Assembly: GCA_015059925.1 (NCBI GenBank) | Contig: SUZL01000014.1 | Span: forward strand, 7,695-51,822 | Length of the DNA stretch: 44,128 nt | Source: Rikenellaceae bacterium | Lineage (GTDB): Bacteria; Bacteroidota; Bacteroidia; Bacteroidales; Rikenellaceae | Reading direction: 5' to 3' | In this document: positions 1-8,001 of the stretch, piece after piece | How positions within the stretch are numbered: position 1 is the stretch's first letter | Layout of the letters: every line of letters starts with the position of its first letter | Made by a program: the position numbers and the translations under genes | Notes under the pieces: model-generated | Told to the model about the DNA's origin: nothing | The model's database searches: none | What the model saw: the letters and a program-made list of their open reading frames with translations, nothing else

Positions 1-171
1 TATGATAATAATTACTATGATCACTATAGATCCTCCAAGACACCCAAAACGACTAAAAAATAACAATTCATTCTGCTTACTCAAACAATATGGACATTTT
101 GTCGCATAAACATCTATTTCACGTCTACACTTTTCGCATTTTTTCGTTTTTCCGCCCCACAAAAATCCCAT
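1..171 (-). CDS. Partial zinc-ribbon membrane protein (C-terminus cut by window edge)
   Basis: Reading the minus strand from the ATG at 169-171 gives 57 open codons running off the window. The N-terminus has two CxxC-type knuckles (KCEKC near residue 12, KCPYC near residue 26), the usual pattern of a small zinc ribbon. From about residue 46 an Ile/Val-rich stretch begins that looks like a transmembrane helix. It lies 28 bp downstream of the small membrane protein at 200-703 on the same strand, so the two are probably co-transcribed. Codon use is AT-rich, unlike the genes from 1076 onward. The function is unknown; zinc-ribbon plus membrane helix is a common design for small bacterial membrane proteins. 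Confidence 0.6.
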   Translation of the reverse strand, partial: MGFLWGGKTKKCEKCRREIDVYATKCPYCLSKQNELLFFSRFGCLGGSIVIIVIIII

Positions 172-199
172 AATACATTAAATTTAGATTGTTCAACAA

Positions 200-703
200 T
201 TAGAAAGTTCTTTCGTTCAATGCCTTTGACATTATATCATAAACTATTTTTGCCTCATCATAGTCAACTATGATTTCAAATGTCTTCTGTCCTGTTCCTA
301 TTACAATAGCATAATATATATATGGTTCCTTCAAAATAGATATCATTAAACACACAAAGCCGATAATAAATATCAATGCAGCAATACCATAACCTTCCTC
401 AAAAAAACTTGCTACAATCCACGCTACCACTCCCCATACTATCATAGTACCCCCAACAGAAAACATTTGTTTTCTATTAGTATCATCACTCTTTTTCTGC
501 ACAAAATCAATAAAAGATACCTGATTAATAGGAATTATACTTTTCCCAAATATCCATTTCTTGTTTGAGATCATACAATAATCTGGGACATTTCCCTCAA
601 AGTAAACAATTTCGTCTGTTAAATTTAGCTGTGGTTGCAATTGAGAATCAACTTGTGTTTGCACTTGTGATTGTACTTGTTCTTGTGTTTGAAGTTTATC
701 CAT
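200..703 (-). CDS. Small two-helix membrane protein, DUF6232-like
   Basis: A 167-residue protein with a Gln-rich N-terminus (alternating Q with V, T or S over the first 28 residues, perhaps a short coiled coil). A short beta-rich segment follows, then two hydrophobic helices at about 82-100 and 105-122, and a C-terminal segment with an alternating pattern (FEIIVDYDEA). This layout resembles DUF6232-type proteins, where a PH-like fold flanks two membrane helices, but I recall the family only loosely. Codon use is AT-rich and differs from the core genes to the right. Its downstream neighbour is a zinc-ribbon membrane protein, so this may be a small accessory membrane operon. Confidence 0.65.
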   Translation of the reverse strand: MDKLQTQEQVQSQVQTQVDSQLQPQLNLTDEIVYFEGNVPDYCMISNKKWIFGKSIIPINQVSFIDFVQKKSDDTNRKQMFSVGGTMIVWGVVAWIVASFFEEGYGIAALIFIIGFVCLMISILKEPYIYYAIVIGTGQKTFEIIVDYDEAKIVYDIMSKALNERTF

Positions 704-764
704 AATCGTTACTGTTTAAGGTTAATATTAAATAATAAAAAAAGTGGACTAAATCCTTTATTTG

Positions 765-890
765 CCTATTGAGGTCTTGGACTACCTGTAGCACAAATAA
801 TGAATAAAGCCCACGAAGCCGAACAGCAACGTGAGCGCCAAACTTTATTCATTGTGCTACATAAATTGAAAGTGTCCAAGTTCCAATAGG
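765..890. repeat. Large imperfect inverted repeat with GC-rich loop
   Basis: The left arm (765-809) begins CCTATTG and ends TGAATAAAG. The right arm (843-890) is its approximate reverse complement, beginning CTTTATTCA and ending CAATAGG. Shared blocks include TGTAGCACA/TGTGCTACA and CTTGGAC/GTCCAAG. The 33-nt loop (810-842) is clearly more GC-rich than the arms and flanks. A 28-codon minus-strand frame (766-852) fits inside but is probably not a gene. It could be a REP-like or mobile-element-derived repeat, or a structured RNA; no transposase is next to it. Confidence 0.7.
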
Positions 891-1062
891 CACGAATAAA
901 AGCTAACGCTTTATATAAAATATGTTACAAATTCTCTATTTTTCTACACAATACAAATTTTAGGGGTTATACACTATAACAAATATACAACTTTTTTCTC
1001 TTTCACAACATATTACTTCAAAGAAATTTCACATTTTGAATCCCGTATTTTGAATTATTCAC

Positions 1063-1070
1063 TACCTTTG
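1063..1070 (+). promoter_or_regulatory. -7 promoter box of lolD
   Basis: TACCTTTG matches the Bacteroidetes -7 consensus TAnnTTTG. Its last base lies only 5 bp before the lolD ATG, so the transcript would be leaderless or nearly so. No TTTG at the usual 19-21 bp spacing; the nearest ones give spacers of 10 and 24 bp. Confidence 0.6.
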
Positions 1071-1075
1071 TAAAT

Positions 1076-1726
1076 ATGATTAAGGCTATCGACATACACA
1101 AATCCTTCGGCACGCTCGAAGTACTCAAGGGCGTATCGCTATCGGTCAAACCCTCCGAGGTGGTATCCATCGTAGGGCCGAGCGGCGCGGGCAAAACCAC
1201 GCTGCTGCAGATTCTCGGCACCCTCTCGAAGATGGACAGCGGCTCGCTTCTTATCAACGGCGAGCAGGTCAGCTCACTTAGCGACAATGCCCTCTCGGAC
1301 TTTCGCAACCGCCGCATCGGATTCGTTTTTCAGTTCCACCACCTCTTGCCCGAATTCACTGCGCTTGAGAATGTTATGATGCCCGCCCTTATCGCCGGCC
1401 GCCCAAAGGCCGAGGCCGAGACGCACGCTACGGAGCTGCTTAAGATGATGAATCTCGCCGAGCGCCTGACGCACAAGCCGAGCGCCCTGTCGGGTGGCGA
1501 GCAGCAGCGCGTAGCCATCGCCCGCGCTATCATCAACCGCCCCGCCCTGCTCTTGGCCGACGAGCCATCGGGCAACCTCGACTCGCGCAACCGCGAGGAG
1601 ATTCACTCGCTCTTCTTCCGCCTGCGCGATGAGTTGGGGCAGACCACCATTATCGTTACGCACGACGACTCGCTGGCTTCGATGGCCGACCGCAAAATCT
1701 CGATGCGCGACGGTATAATCCTGTAA
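1076..1726 (+). CDS. lolD: ABC transporter ATP-binding protein, LolD type
   Basis: A 216-residue stand-alone ATPase with Walker A GPSGAGKT (34-41), Q-loop Gln86, signature LSGGEQQ (138-144), Walker B LLLADEP (158-164) and switch His196. The GNLDS stretch after Walker B and the length fit the LolD/MacB group, whose members power release of lipoproteins from the inner membrane or related extrusion. The partner permease (LolC/E type) is not in the window, so the exact substrate is inferred. The TIGR02757 gene begins 11 bp downstream on the same strand. The start follows a -7 promoter box almost directly. Confidence 0.88.
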   Translation: MIKAIDIHKSFGTLEVLKGVSLSVKPSEVVSIVGPSGAGKTTLLQILGTLSKMDSGSLLINGEQVSSLSDNALSDFRNRRIGFVFQFHHLLPEFTALENVMMPALIAGRPKAEAETHATELLKMMNLAERLTHKPSALSGGEQQRVAIARAIINRPALLLADEPSGNLDSRNREEIHSLFFRLRDELGQTTIIVTHDDSLASMADRKISMRDGIIL

Positions 1727-1737
1727 TACAGCACACT

Positions 1738-2511
1738 ATGAACAAAGAAGAGTTGCGCGATCTGCTCGAACACCTGCACGATAAGTACAACCTCGCGGAG
1801 TTCATCGAGCCCGATCCCATCAGCATACCCCACTCCTTCACCTCGCGCGACGACCGCGAGGTCGCGGGTTTTATGGCTGCCGCCATCGCTTGGGGCAACC
1901 GCAAAGCCATCGTCAAGAGTGCCCGCCGAATGATGGCCTATATGGACAACTCGCCCGCCGACTTTGTTCGCAACGCATCGGCCTCGGAACTCACTCACCT
2001 GCAATCGTTTGTCCACCGCACCTTCAACGGTCAGGACTTCACCGACTTCGTGCTTTCGATGCGCCACATCTACGACCACTCGGGCGGCATCGGCCTCTTT
2101 TTCGAGAATCGCTACGATACCACGGGCGACATTGCGCAGGTGCTCTCCGACTTCCGCCGCGAATTCTTCGCCTGCCCGCATAACCCCCATTGCGAGAAAC
2201 ACCTCTCGTCGATCGACAAGGGCGCAGCCTGCAAGCGACTCAATATGTATCTGCGCTGGTTCGTAAGGCGCGATAATCGTGGAGTCGATTTCGGTCTCTG
2301 GCAACGTATCCCGATGTCGGCGCTCTACCTCCCGCTCGATGTTCATACGGGCAATATGGGACGTGCATTGGGACTTCTCCACCGCCGCCAGAACGATTGG
2401 AAAGCCACGGCTGAGATCACAGCCGCCCTGCGCGAGTTCGACGCCGAAGACCCCGTTCGCTACGACTACTCGCTCTTCGGCGCTGGCATTGACGGCTTCT
2501 TAAAAGATTGA
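1738..2511 (+). CDS. TIGR02757 (DUF2400) family protein
   Basis: A 257-residue soluble protein with the marks of this conserved, functionally uncharacterised family: an early Arg/Asp-containing segment (SRDDREVAGFMAAAIAWGN), a central CKRLNMYLRWFVRRD segment, PLDVHTG, and a C-terminal DPVRYDYSLFG block. No signal peptide or membrane segment. It sits 11 bp after lolD and 2 bp before trmN6, so the three form an operon. The neighbouring tRNA methyltransferase gives only weak functional context. The family's function is not established. Confidence 0.85.
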   Translation: MNKEELRDLLEHLHDKYNLAEFIEPDPISIPHSFTSRDDREVAGFMAAAIAWGNRKAIVKSARRMMAYMDNSPADFVRNASASELTHLQSFVHRTFNGQDFTDFVLSMRHIYDHSGGIGLFFENRYDTTGDIAQVLSDFRREFFACPHNPHCEKHLSSIDKGAACKRLNMYLRWFVRRDNRGVDFGLWQRIPMSALYLPLDVHTGNMGRALGLLHRRQNDWKATAEITAALREFDAEDPVRYDYSLFGAGIDGFLKD

Positions 2512-2513
2512 TT

Positions 2514-3227
2514 ATGCGCGGCAAAGGATTCACATTCAAGCAGTTTCACATCGACCATAGCCGCTGCGCTATGAAGGTCGGGACCGACGGCACACTCCTC
2601 GGTGCTTGGGCATCGCTCCCTGCTGTAGGAACTATTCTCGACATCGGCACAGGCACAGGCCTTATCGCCATTATGGCCGCCCAGCGCAGCCCCGAGGCCC
2701 GCATCACCGCCATCGACATCGATGCCGACTGCATCACCCAAGCCCGCAAAAACGTCGCCGCCTCCCCGTGGTCCGACCGTATCGAGGTCGTACACAGCTC
2801 GTTGCAGGACTTCGAGCCCGCAATCCGCTTCGAGCGTATCATCTCCAACCCGCCCTACTTCGTCGATTCACTCCGCTCGCCCAATGCGGCTCGCTCGACA
2901 GCTCGCCACACCGACACGCTCCCCTTCACCGAGCTCTCGCAGGGCGTAAGCCGACTACTCTCGCCCACGGGCCGTTTCGCCCTCATCCTCCCACCTCCAG
3001 AGATGGATCGCTTCCGCTCGGCAGCTCGCGGAGTGCTCTTCACCATAAGGGAGTGCGAGGTCTGGACCACCCCGACGAGCGGCGCAAAACGCATAATGGC
3101 CGAGCTCAGCCCCACTCCCCCAGCGGAGGCTCCCACGCGCGAGCGACTCATCATCGAAGATGGCTCGCCGCAGGGCTACACCGACGAATATCGCCGCCTG
3201 ACGCGCGATTTTTACCTGAAATTTTGA
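2514..3227 (+). CDS. trmN6: tRNA1(Val) adenine(37)-N6 methyltransferase
   Basis: A 237-residue SAM-dependent methyltransferase with motif I DIGTGTGL (43-50), the acidic motif II AIDID (66-70) and the catalytic NPPY (112-115) typical of N6-adenine methylation. The N-terminal segment (FKQFHIDHSRCAMKVGTDGTLLGAW) is characteristic of the YfiC/TrmN6 family, which methylates A37 of tRNA1(Val). I chose the ATG at 2514, two bases after the upstream stop; an in-frame TTG at 2508 overlaps that stop and is less likely. The last codons overlap the -33 box of the next gene. Confidence 0.87.
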   Translation: MRGKGFTFKQFHIDHSRCAMKVGTDGTLLGAWASLPAVGTILDIGTGTGLIAIMAAQRSPEARITAIDIDADCITQARKNVAASPWSDRIEVVHSSLQDFEPAIRFERIISNPPYFVDSLRSPNAARSTARHTDTLPFTELSQGVSRLLSPTGRFALILPPPEMDRFRSAARGVLFTIRECEVWTTPTSGAKRIMAELSPTPPAEAPTRERLIIEDGSPQGYTDEYRRLTRDFYLKF

Positions 3228-3254
3228 TTTTTACACGCAAATAGAGTATATTTG
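3223..3254 (+). promoter_or_regulatory. Consensus promoter of the DUF4831 gene
   Basis: TTTG (3223-3226), 20-bp spacer, then TATATTTG (3247-3254) exactly fits the Bacteroidetes housekeeping promoter. The -33 box overlaps the TGA stop codon of trmN6. Predicted 5' leader about 20-25 nt. Confidence 0.75.
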
Positions 3255-3283
3255 CTAAATATACGGTATAAAATTTTTCGACT

Positions 3284-4201
3284 ATGAAACGATTTTTATC
3301 ATTTTTGACGCTTGCCACACTGCTCTGCACCGCAGCGTCAGCACAGAATAACCTCTACCGCTCGGTCATCGGCCCCTACATCGACGCCAATGGCGCCGTA
3401 GCCGTTGCCGATCCTTCGACCACCATCGTTGTGGATCTTACAATCGAGAGCGAGCAGACCATCGTCGGCCCCTACGCCCGCTATGCCCAGAAGTATCTGG
3501 ACGTGCGCGGCTCACTTGTTGAGAAGACCACCTTCACGATCAAGGATGCCCTCCTCTCGGTTCTTCAGTGCGACGGAGTCCTTGCCCCCGCCCCGGAGCA
3601 GGCCGCATCGACCACCGTACAATCGCACTTGGGCGACATTGCCGAGTTTGCGAAGGTTTTGCCCGATCGTATGAGCACCTCGCCCCTAACCATCGAGGAC
3701 GCTGCAGCACAGGCTGCGCAGAGCATCTTCACCATCCGCAAGAAGCGTATGGATCTGATTACGGGTGACGCTGGCGAGAATGTCTTTGGCGCAGGTCTAA
3801 AGGATGCTCTTGAGGCTCTCGATGCCCGCGAGCAGGCCTACTTGGAGCTCTTCCTCGGCAAGAAGGTTACCACCACCACGACCAAACGTATCGTCGTGCC
3901 CCTCAACGGCACCGAGTCATCATACACCATAGCGAAGCTCTCTTCATCGAAGGGCCTTCTGGCCGAGAGTGCCGAGGAGGGCGATGCCGTGAAGCTCGTC
4001 ATCAACCCCTCGGGCCGCGCACCGAAGCTCAACGGCATTGCCGAGGTTGATTCGCGCGACAAGACCGCCCTTATGGTGCGTCTGGCCGACAACGCCACCT
4101 GCTCGATCAGCGTGGGCGATGCGGTTGTAGGCACTACGACACTCCCCGTTTTTGAGTTCGGTCGCACGGCTTATATAGCCAACACGGTTGTAAAACGATA
4201 G
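3284..4201 (+). CDS. DUF4831 family secreted protein
   Basis: A 305-residue protein with an N-terminal signal peptide (basic MKR, hydrophobic core, cleavage likely after ASA near residue 20). The segment TIVGPYARYAQKYLDV followed by a conserved hydrophobic strand matches what I recall of the Bacteroidetes family DUF4831. Function is unknown; a periplasmic or outer-membrane location is inferred from the signal peptide, with no lipobox. It has its own consensus promoter and is followed by a terminator hairpin, so it may be a single-gene unit. Confidence 0.75.
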   Translation: MKRFLSFLTLATLLCTAASAQNNLYRSVIGPYIDANGAVAVADPSTTIVVDLTIESEQTIVGPYARYAQKYLDVRGSLVEKTTFTIKDALLSVLQCDGVLAPAPEQAASTTVQSHLGDIAEFAKVLPDRMSTSPLTIEDAAAQAAQSIFTIRKKRMDLITGDAGENVFGAGLKDALEALDAREQAYLELFLGKKVTTTTTKRIVVPLNGTESSYTIAKLSSSKGLLAESAEEGDAVKLVINPSGRAPKLNGIAEVDSRDKTALMVRLADNATCSISVGDAVVGTTTLPVFEFGRTAYIANTVVKR

Positions 4202-4220
4202 TTACCTCTGACGAAATAAA

Positions 4221-4240
4221 GGCTGCCCATAGGGGCAGCC
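4221..4240 (+). terminator. Terminator-like hairpin after the DUF4831 gene
   Basis: GGCTGCCC (4221-4228), 4-nt loop, GGGCAGCC (4233-4240): a perfect 8-bp GC-rich stem followed by an AT-rich rather than pure T tail. The hairpin ends 10 bp before the next start codon. Confidence 0.65.
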
Positions 4241-4250
4241 TATTATTATA

Positions 4251-4910
4251 ATGTGTATGGCATCAGATAATACCCAACGAATGATCTCCCTGCTGGGCGC
4301 TATGCGCAAGCAGATGAACGGAGCCGTAGCCAACACTATGCGCTACTACGGTGCCGACTATGGTCTTAACTATGGCGTCAGCCTCCCCACCATCCGCTCT
4401 ATTGCCCAAGCCGAGGAGCGCAACCATCAGCTGGCCCTCTACCTCTATAAGCAGCAGGTGCGCGAGCTGCGTTTGGCGGCTCTCCACATTGCCGACCCCA
4501 CACTCCTCACGCCCGACTCGCTCGATGTGTGGGCCGAGGGCATTATCAACTCCGAGGTCGCCGAGGAGATGGCCTTCGCCCTGTTGCGCTATGCCGACTC
4601 CCTGCCTAAGATCTTTGCCGAGTGGGCCTCATCCGATAACGAACTTCTCGCCTACGCCGCCCTGCGTAGTGCCGCCGCCACAGCGTTCGGCCGCGAAGTA
4701 GAGGTCGTTGCGCAGACCATCGAGGCCGTCGATCGCTTCCACTCCTCACGCATCATAGCTCAAGCTGCTGTAGCCGTCTTGGCCGCCGCATACGAACACA
4801 ACCCCGAGGCACGACACGCTGTCGAGCAGGCAATCAGTGGCCTTAACGACTCACTCTCGGCAAGTTACGTCAAGGAGGAGATGGCGTGGCGTATGGAACT
4901 TGTTCAGTAA
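4251..4910 (+). CDS. AlkD-like DNA alkylation repair protein
   Basis: A 219-residue all-helical protein resembling the HEAT-repeat DNA alkylation repair family (COG4912, AlkD type): an early MRYYGADYGLNYGVSLP segment, then helical repeats with HIADP and AEEMAFALLRYADS. AlkD-type enzymes remove alkylated bases without flipping; whether this member is catalytic cannot be judged here. A second in-frame ATG at 4257 is an alternative start. The gene begins 10 bp after a hairpin, with no TAnnTTTG box between, so it may rely on readthrough. Its 3' end overlaps the convergent thioredoxin gene by 7 bp. Confidence 0.72.
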   Translation: MCMASDNTQRMISLLGAMRKQMNGAVANTMRYYGADYGLNYGVSLPTIRSIAQAEERNHQLALYLYKQQVRELRLAALHIADPTLLTPDSLDVWAEGIINSEVAEEMAFALLRYADSLPKIFAEWASSDNELLAYAALRSAAATAFGREVEVVAQTIEAVDRFHSSRIIAQAAVAVLAAAYEHNPEARHAVEQAISGLNDSLSASYVKEEMAWRMELVQ

Positions 4911-5227
4911 CTCTCCACACGATCAAATCGCCGCAGCACCTCGCTCAGCGCATCGAAGCTCACCACGCCACTATTTCGCCATAGCAGGTGGTCGTGATGA
5001 AAGAGCATAAGCGTCGGCACCGACATCACGCGGAAGTGATTGACCAGATCGGCATTCTCAAACCGATCCACATCCAGCCGCACCACATCGACAATCTCGT
5101 GCATCCGCTCCTCAACCACATCCAGCACGGGGTGTACCGCACGGCAAGGGCCGCACCAAGTGGCATAGAAATCAATCAGAGTTAATCTGTTACGCGCCGT
5201 CAGCGCCTGAAATTCCTGTAAAGTCAT
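4904..5227 (-). CDS. Thioredoxin
   Basis: A 107-residue thioredoxin fold with active site WCGPC near residues 24-28 and the cis-proline segment SVPTLMLF. No signal peptide, so it is a cytosolic disulfide reductase. On the minus strand it follows radA after a 56-bp gap holding a strong terminator whose T-run ends directly at the ATG. No -7 box is visible in that gap, so expression may depend on terminator readthrough. The 3' end overlaps the convergent AlkD-like gene by 7 bp. Confidence 0.9.
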   Translation of the reverse strand: MTLQEFQALTARNRLTLIDFYATWCGPCRAVHPVLDVVEERMHEIVDVVRLDVDRFENADLVNHFRVMSVPTLMLFHHDHLLWRNSGVVSFDALSEVLRRFDRVESY

Positions 5228-5230
5228 AAA

Positions 5231-5259
5231 AAAAGGTTGTCTGTATCTGACAACCTTTT
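5231..5259 (-). terminator. Intrinsic terminator of radA abutting the thioredoxin start
   Basis: AAAAGGTTGTC (5231-5241) pairs with GACAACCTTTT (5249-5259) around a 7-nt loop. On the minus strand a run of seven T (5234-5228) leads straight into the thioredoxin ATG (5227-5225). Confidence 0.8.
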
Positions 5260-5283
5260 ACAATTCTCGTACCACACCCGCTG

Positions 5284-6654
5284 CTACACCTCCTCGCAGA
5301 AGAGCGCGCGCGGCAATTCGCCTATATTGTTTATATATACGACCTCTATTCCCTTGGGCATCTTCACCCCCTTGCGCAGAAATCCCGACACCACGATACG
5401 TCGAAAACCCAATCTGGCCGCCTCACTCACGCGCTGCTCCGTGCGCGGCGCAGGGCGCACCTCACCCGAGAGTCCCACCTCTCCGGCACAGCAAACACCC
5501 TCTGCAAGAGGGCGATCGTAGTATGACGAGATCACCGCCGCCACTACAGCCAAGTCCAATCCCGGATCGGCCACGCGGAAACCTCCGGCGAAGTTCAGGA
5601 AGACATCCTTCTGAAACATCTTCATCCCAACGCGCTTCTCCAGCACAGCCAACAACATACCCATACGGCGCGGATCATACCCCGTAGCATTTCTTTGCGG
5701 CGTACCATACGCAGCCGACGACACCAGTGCCTGAACTTCAATCAGATATGGCCGTATTCCATCCACCGATGCACCAACGGCAATTCCGCTCAGTGGCTCC
5801 TCATAGTGCGAGAGCAATATCTCCGAGGGATTCTCCACAGCCCTCAGGCCGCTCTCCAGCATCTCGAACACGCCAATCTCGAACGTAGCTCCAAATCTAT
5901 TTTTTATTCCGCGCAGGATGCGATATATATTATTCCCGTCGCCCTCAAACTGCAACACCACATCGACAATATGCTCCAGAATCTTCGGGCCCGCGATGGT
6001 GCCATCCTTCGTTATGTGGCCAATGATGAATATCGACGTTCCCGTCGTCTTGGCATATTTGAGCAGCGTCGCCGCACACTCGCGTATCTGCGACACGCTT
6101 CCCGCCGACGAGTCGATCGTCTCCGTAAAGATGGTCTGTATCGAGTCAATCACCACCACATCGGGCCTATGTGCCTCGATCTGCGTCAGGATATTTTCGA
6201 GCAGCGTTTCGGAGTATATGTAACACTCCTCATTCCCGATTCCCAATCGCTCGGCTCGCATACCTATCTGCTCGGCCGACTCCTCGCCCGAGACGTAGAG
6301 CGTACGCAGCGAATGATCGGTCAGCGCCAGCTGCAGGCTCAAGGTCGATTTTCCGATTCCCGGCTCTCCACCCAACAGCACCAGCGACCCCGGCACCAAT
6401 CCTCCGCCCAGCACACGATTTACCTCCGTATTGCGCAGATCCAGTCGTCTATGCGTCTGCCGCTCAATCTCGCTCACACGTTGTGGCGGAGTATGCGGCG
6501 TAGCCACCGCAACGCCCTTCGACGAGGTTGTGGCCTTGGCGATGACCTCCTCGGTGAAGGTGTTCCACTCGCCACACGACGGACAGCGCCCCAACCACTT
6601 CGGAGCCTCGAAACCGCACTCACGGCAGAAATATGCCCTCTTCGCCTTTGCCAT
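5284..6654 (-). CDS. radA: DNA repair protein RadA/Sms
   Basis: A 456-residue protein with an N-terminal four-cysteine zinc finger (Cys10, 13, 24, 27), Walker A GGEPGIGKST, the RadA-specific KNRFG motif and a C-terminal Lon-like domain (GEVGLSGEVRPAPRTEQRV). RadA is a RecA-related branch-migration helicase in recombinational repair. Length is normal. Its ATG lies one base after the rseP stop, so it is translated from the same message, with the thioredoxin gene beyond a terminator. Confidence 0.95.
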   Translation of the reverse strand: MAKAKRAYFCRECGFEAPKWLGRCPSCGEWNTFTEEVIAKATTSSKGVAVATPHTPPQRVSEIERQTHRRLDLRNTEVNRVLGGGLVPGSLVLLGGEPGIGKSTLSLQLALTDHSLRTLYVSGEESAEQIGMRAERLGIGNEECYIYSETLLENILTQIEAHRPDVVVIDSIQTIFTETIDSSAGSVSQIRECAATLLKYAKTTGTSIFIIGHITKDGTIAGPKILEHIVDVVLQFEGDGNNIYRILRGIKNRFGATFEIGVFEMLESGLRAVENPSEILLSHYEEPLSGIAVGASVDGIRPYLIEVQALVSSAAYGTPQRNATGYDPRRMGMLLAVLEKRVGMKMFQKDVFLNFAGGFRVADPGLDLAVVAAVISSYYDRPLAEGVCCAGEVGLSGEVRPAPRTEQRVSEAARLGFRRIVVSGFLRKGVKMPKGIEVVYINNIGELPRALFCEEV

Positions 6655-6655
6655 A

Positions 6656-7981
6656 TTAGCCTACAAACAGACGGTAAATATCGTTTCCGTTGGCATAAAC
6701 CAACAGCACAAACAGAATCGCAAGACCGATATACTGCATCACCTCGAGGAACTTGTCGCTCGCCTTACGGCCCGTCAGCATCTCCCACAACGTGAAGAGC
6801 GCGTGGCCGCCATCCAATCCGGGAATTGGCAGGATGTTCATCACCGCCAATATGATCGACAGAAACGCCGTCATCGACCAGAACTGCAACCAATTCCACT
6901 CCGAGGGGAAGATCTTTCCGATAGAGATGAATCCACCCAGCTCCTCATACATCTTCGTCTTGGGCTGGAAAATCAGCTTCAGCTGCTCCCAATAGTCGGC
7001 AATGGTCTCGCCCGCCAGCGCCGCACCCGCAGGTATCGCCTGCAGAAGCGTAAACTCGCGCGTGCGCGGCTGGAACAGATCGGCCTTCAACATCACGCCA
7101 ATCTTACCATCCTCTCCCACGGGCACTCGCAACTCCTGCTCCGCACCCGCACGCAACACGCGCAGCGTAACCGTATCGCCACTATACTGCTTCAGCAACG
7201 ATGTTGTCATCGTCGTTGCACTCACATTCTCGTGCTCGTTGCAGGCCACAACCTCATCGCCCACCTTCAGGCCAGCCTGTGCGGCCGAGGCCGAGGCAAT
7301 CGAGTCGATGATAAAGGGCACTCGCAACGTATATAGATCCTCATACTCGCGGTTGCGGCGCATCGCCAGCATCTCATCGAAGGGAATGTTGAGCGTCAGC
7401 TTCTCCCCTCCGCGCTCCACAACAACCTCTCGATCGCCCTCCGTAAGCAGCAACATCGAGCGCAGGTCGCCTACAGCATCCAGCTCCTCGCCATCTACCG
7501 TCAGAACCTTATCTCCATCGCGGAAGCCCATACGCTCGGCCGCCTCGTTGAACTCGTATCCCCACTTCACATCGGCATTTGCCATATACGACTCACCCCA
7601 GACGTAGCGGATACCCGAATAGATCAAAACCGCCAGCAACACGTTCATCACAACGCCCGCCACCATCACGCAGAAACGCTGCCACGCGGGCTTGGCGCGG
7701 AACTCCCACGGCTGCACAGGAGCCTTCATCTGCTCGAGATCCATACTCTCGTCGATCATACCCGCGATCTTCACATAACCGCCCAGAGGCACCCAGCCCA
7801 TACCGTACTCCGTATCGCCACGCTTGAACTTGAAGAGCGAGAACCAAGGATCGAAGAATATGTAAAATTTCTCGACACGAATCTTGAACATTCGTGCCAC
7901 AATAAAGTGTCCAAACTCGTGAATCGCCACCAGCAGCGACAGACTCATAAAGAACTGAATAATCTTGATTAATACTTCCAT
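6656..7981 (-). CDS. rseP: RseP-type site-2 metalloprotease
   Basis: A 441-residue inner-membrane zinc protease. HEFGH (21-25) in the first helix and NILPIPGLDGGH near the C-terminus provide the zinc ligands. Two PDZ-like regions lie between, and C-terminal helices follow. In other bacteria RseP cleaves anti-sigma factors and signal peptide remnants; the substrate here is unknown and no anti-sigma gene is nearby. It follows dxr by 20 bp, an order common in Bacteroidetes. Confidence 0.94.
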   Translation of the reverse strand: MEVLIKIIQFFMSLSLLVAIHEFGHFIVARMFKIRVEKFYIFFDPWFSLFKFKRGDTEYGMGWVPLGGYVKIAGMIDESMDLEQMKAPVQPWEFRAKPAWQRFCVMVAGVVMNVLLAVLIYSGIRYVWGESYMANADVKWGYEFNEAAERMGFRDGDKVLTVDGEELDAVGDLRSMLLLTEGDREVVVERGGEKLTLNIPFDEMLAMRRNREYEDLYTLRVPFIIDSIASASAAQAGLKVGDEVVACNEHENVSATTMTTSLLKQYSGDTVTLRVLRAGAEQELRVPVGEDGKIGVMLKADLFQPRTREFTLLQAIPAGAALAGETIADYWEQLKLIFQPKTKMYEELGGFISIGKIFPSEWNWLQFWSMTAFLSIILAVMNILPIPGLDGGHALFTLWEMLTGRKASDKFLEVMQYIGLAILFVLLVYANGNDIYRLFVG

Positions 7982-8001
7982 CGTTTATTTAACTTTTTCA
8001 T

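Larger units (their letters stand above)
704..1075. other. AT-rich intergenic region with one structured repeat
   Basis: This 372-bp stretch has no convincing gene. It holds an imperfect inverted repeat (765-890, listed separately) and the lolD promoter at its right end. The rest is AT-rich sequence without recognisable sites. Confidence 0.6.

Noticed and set aside
766..852. 28-codon minus-strand frame inside the inverted repeat
   Set aside because: Too short, low in gene-like features and explained by the repeat; may be annotated in other genomes because the repeat recurs.
5695..6795. 366-codon open frame antisense to radA and the rseP end
   Set aside because: Arg/His/Gln-rich shadow of two well-supported genes.
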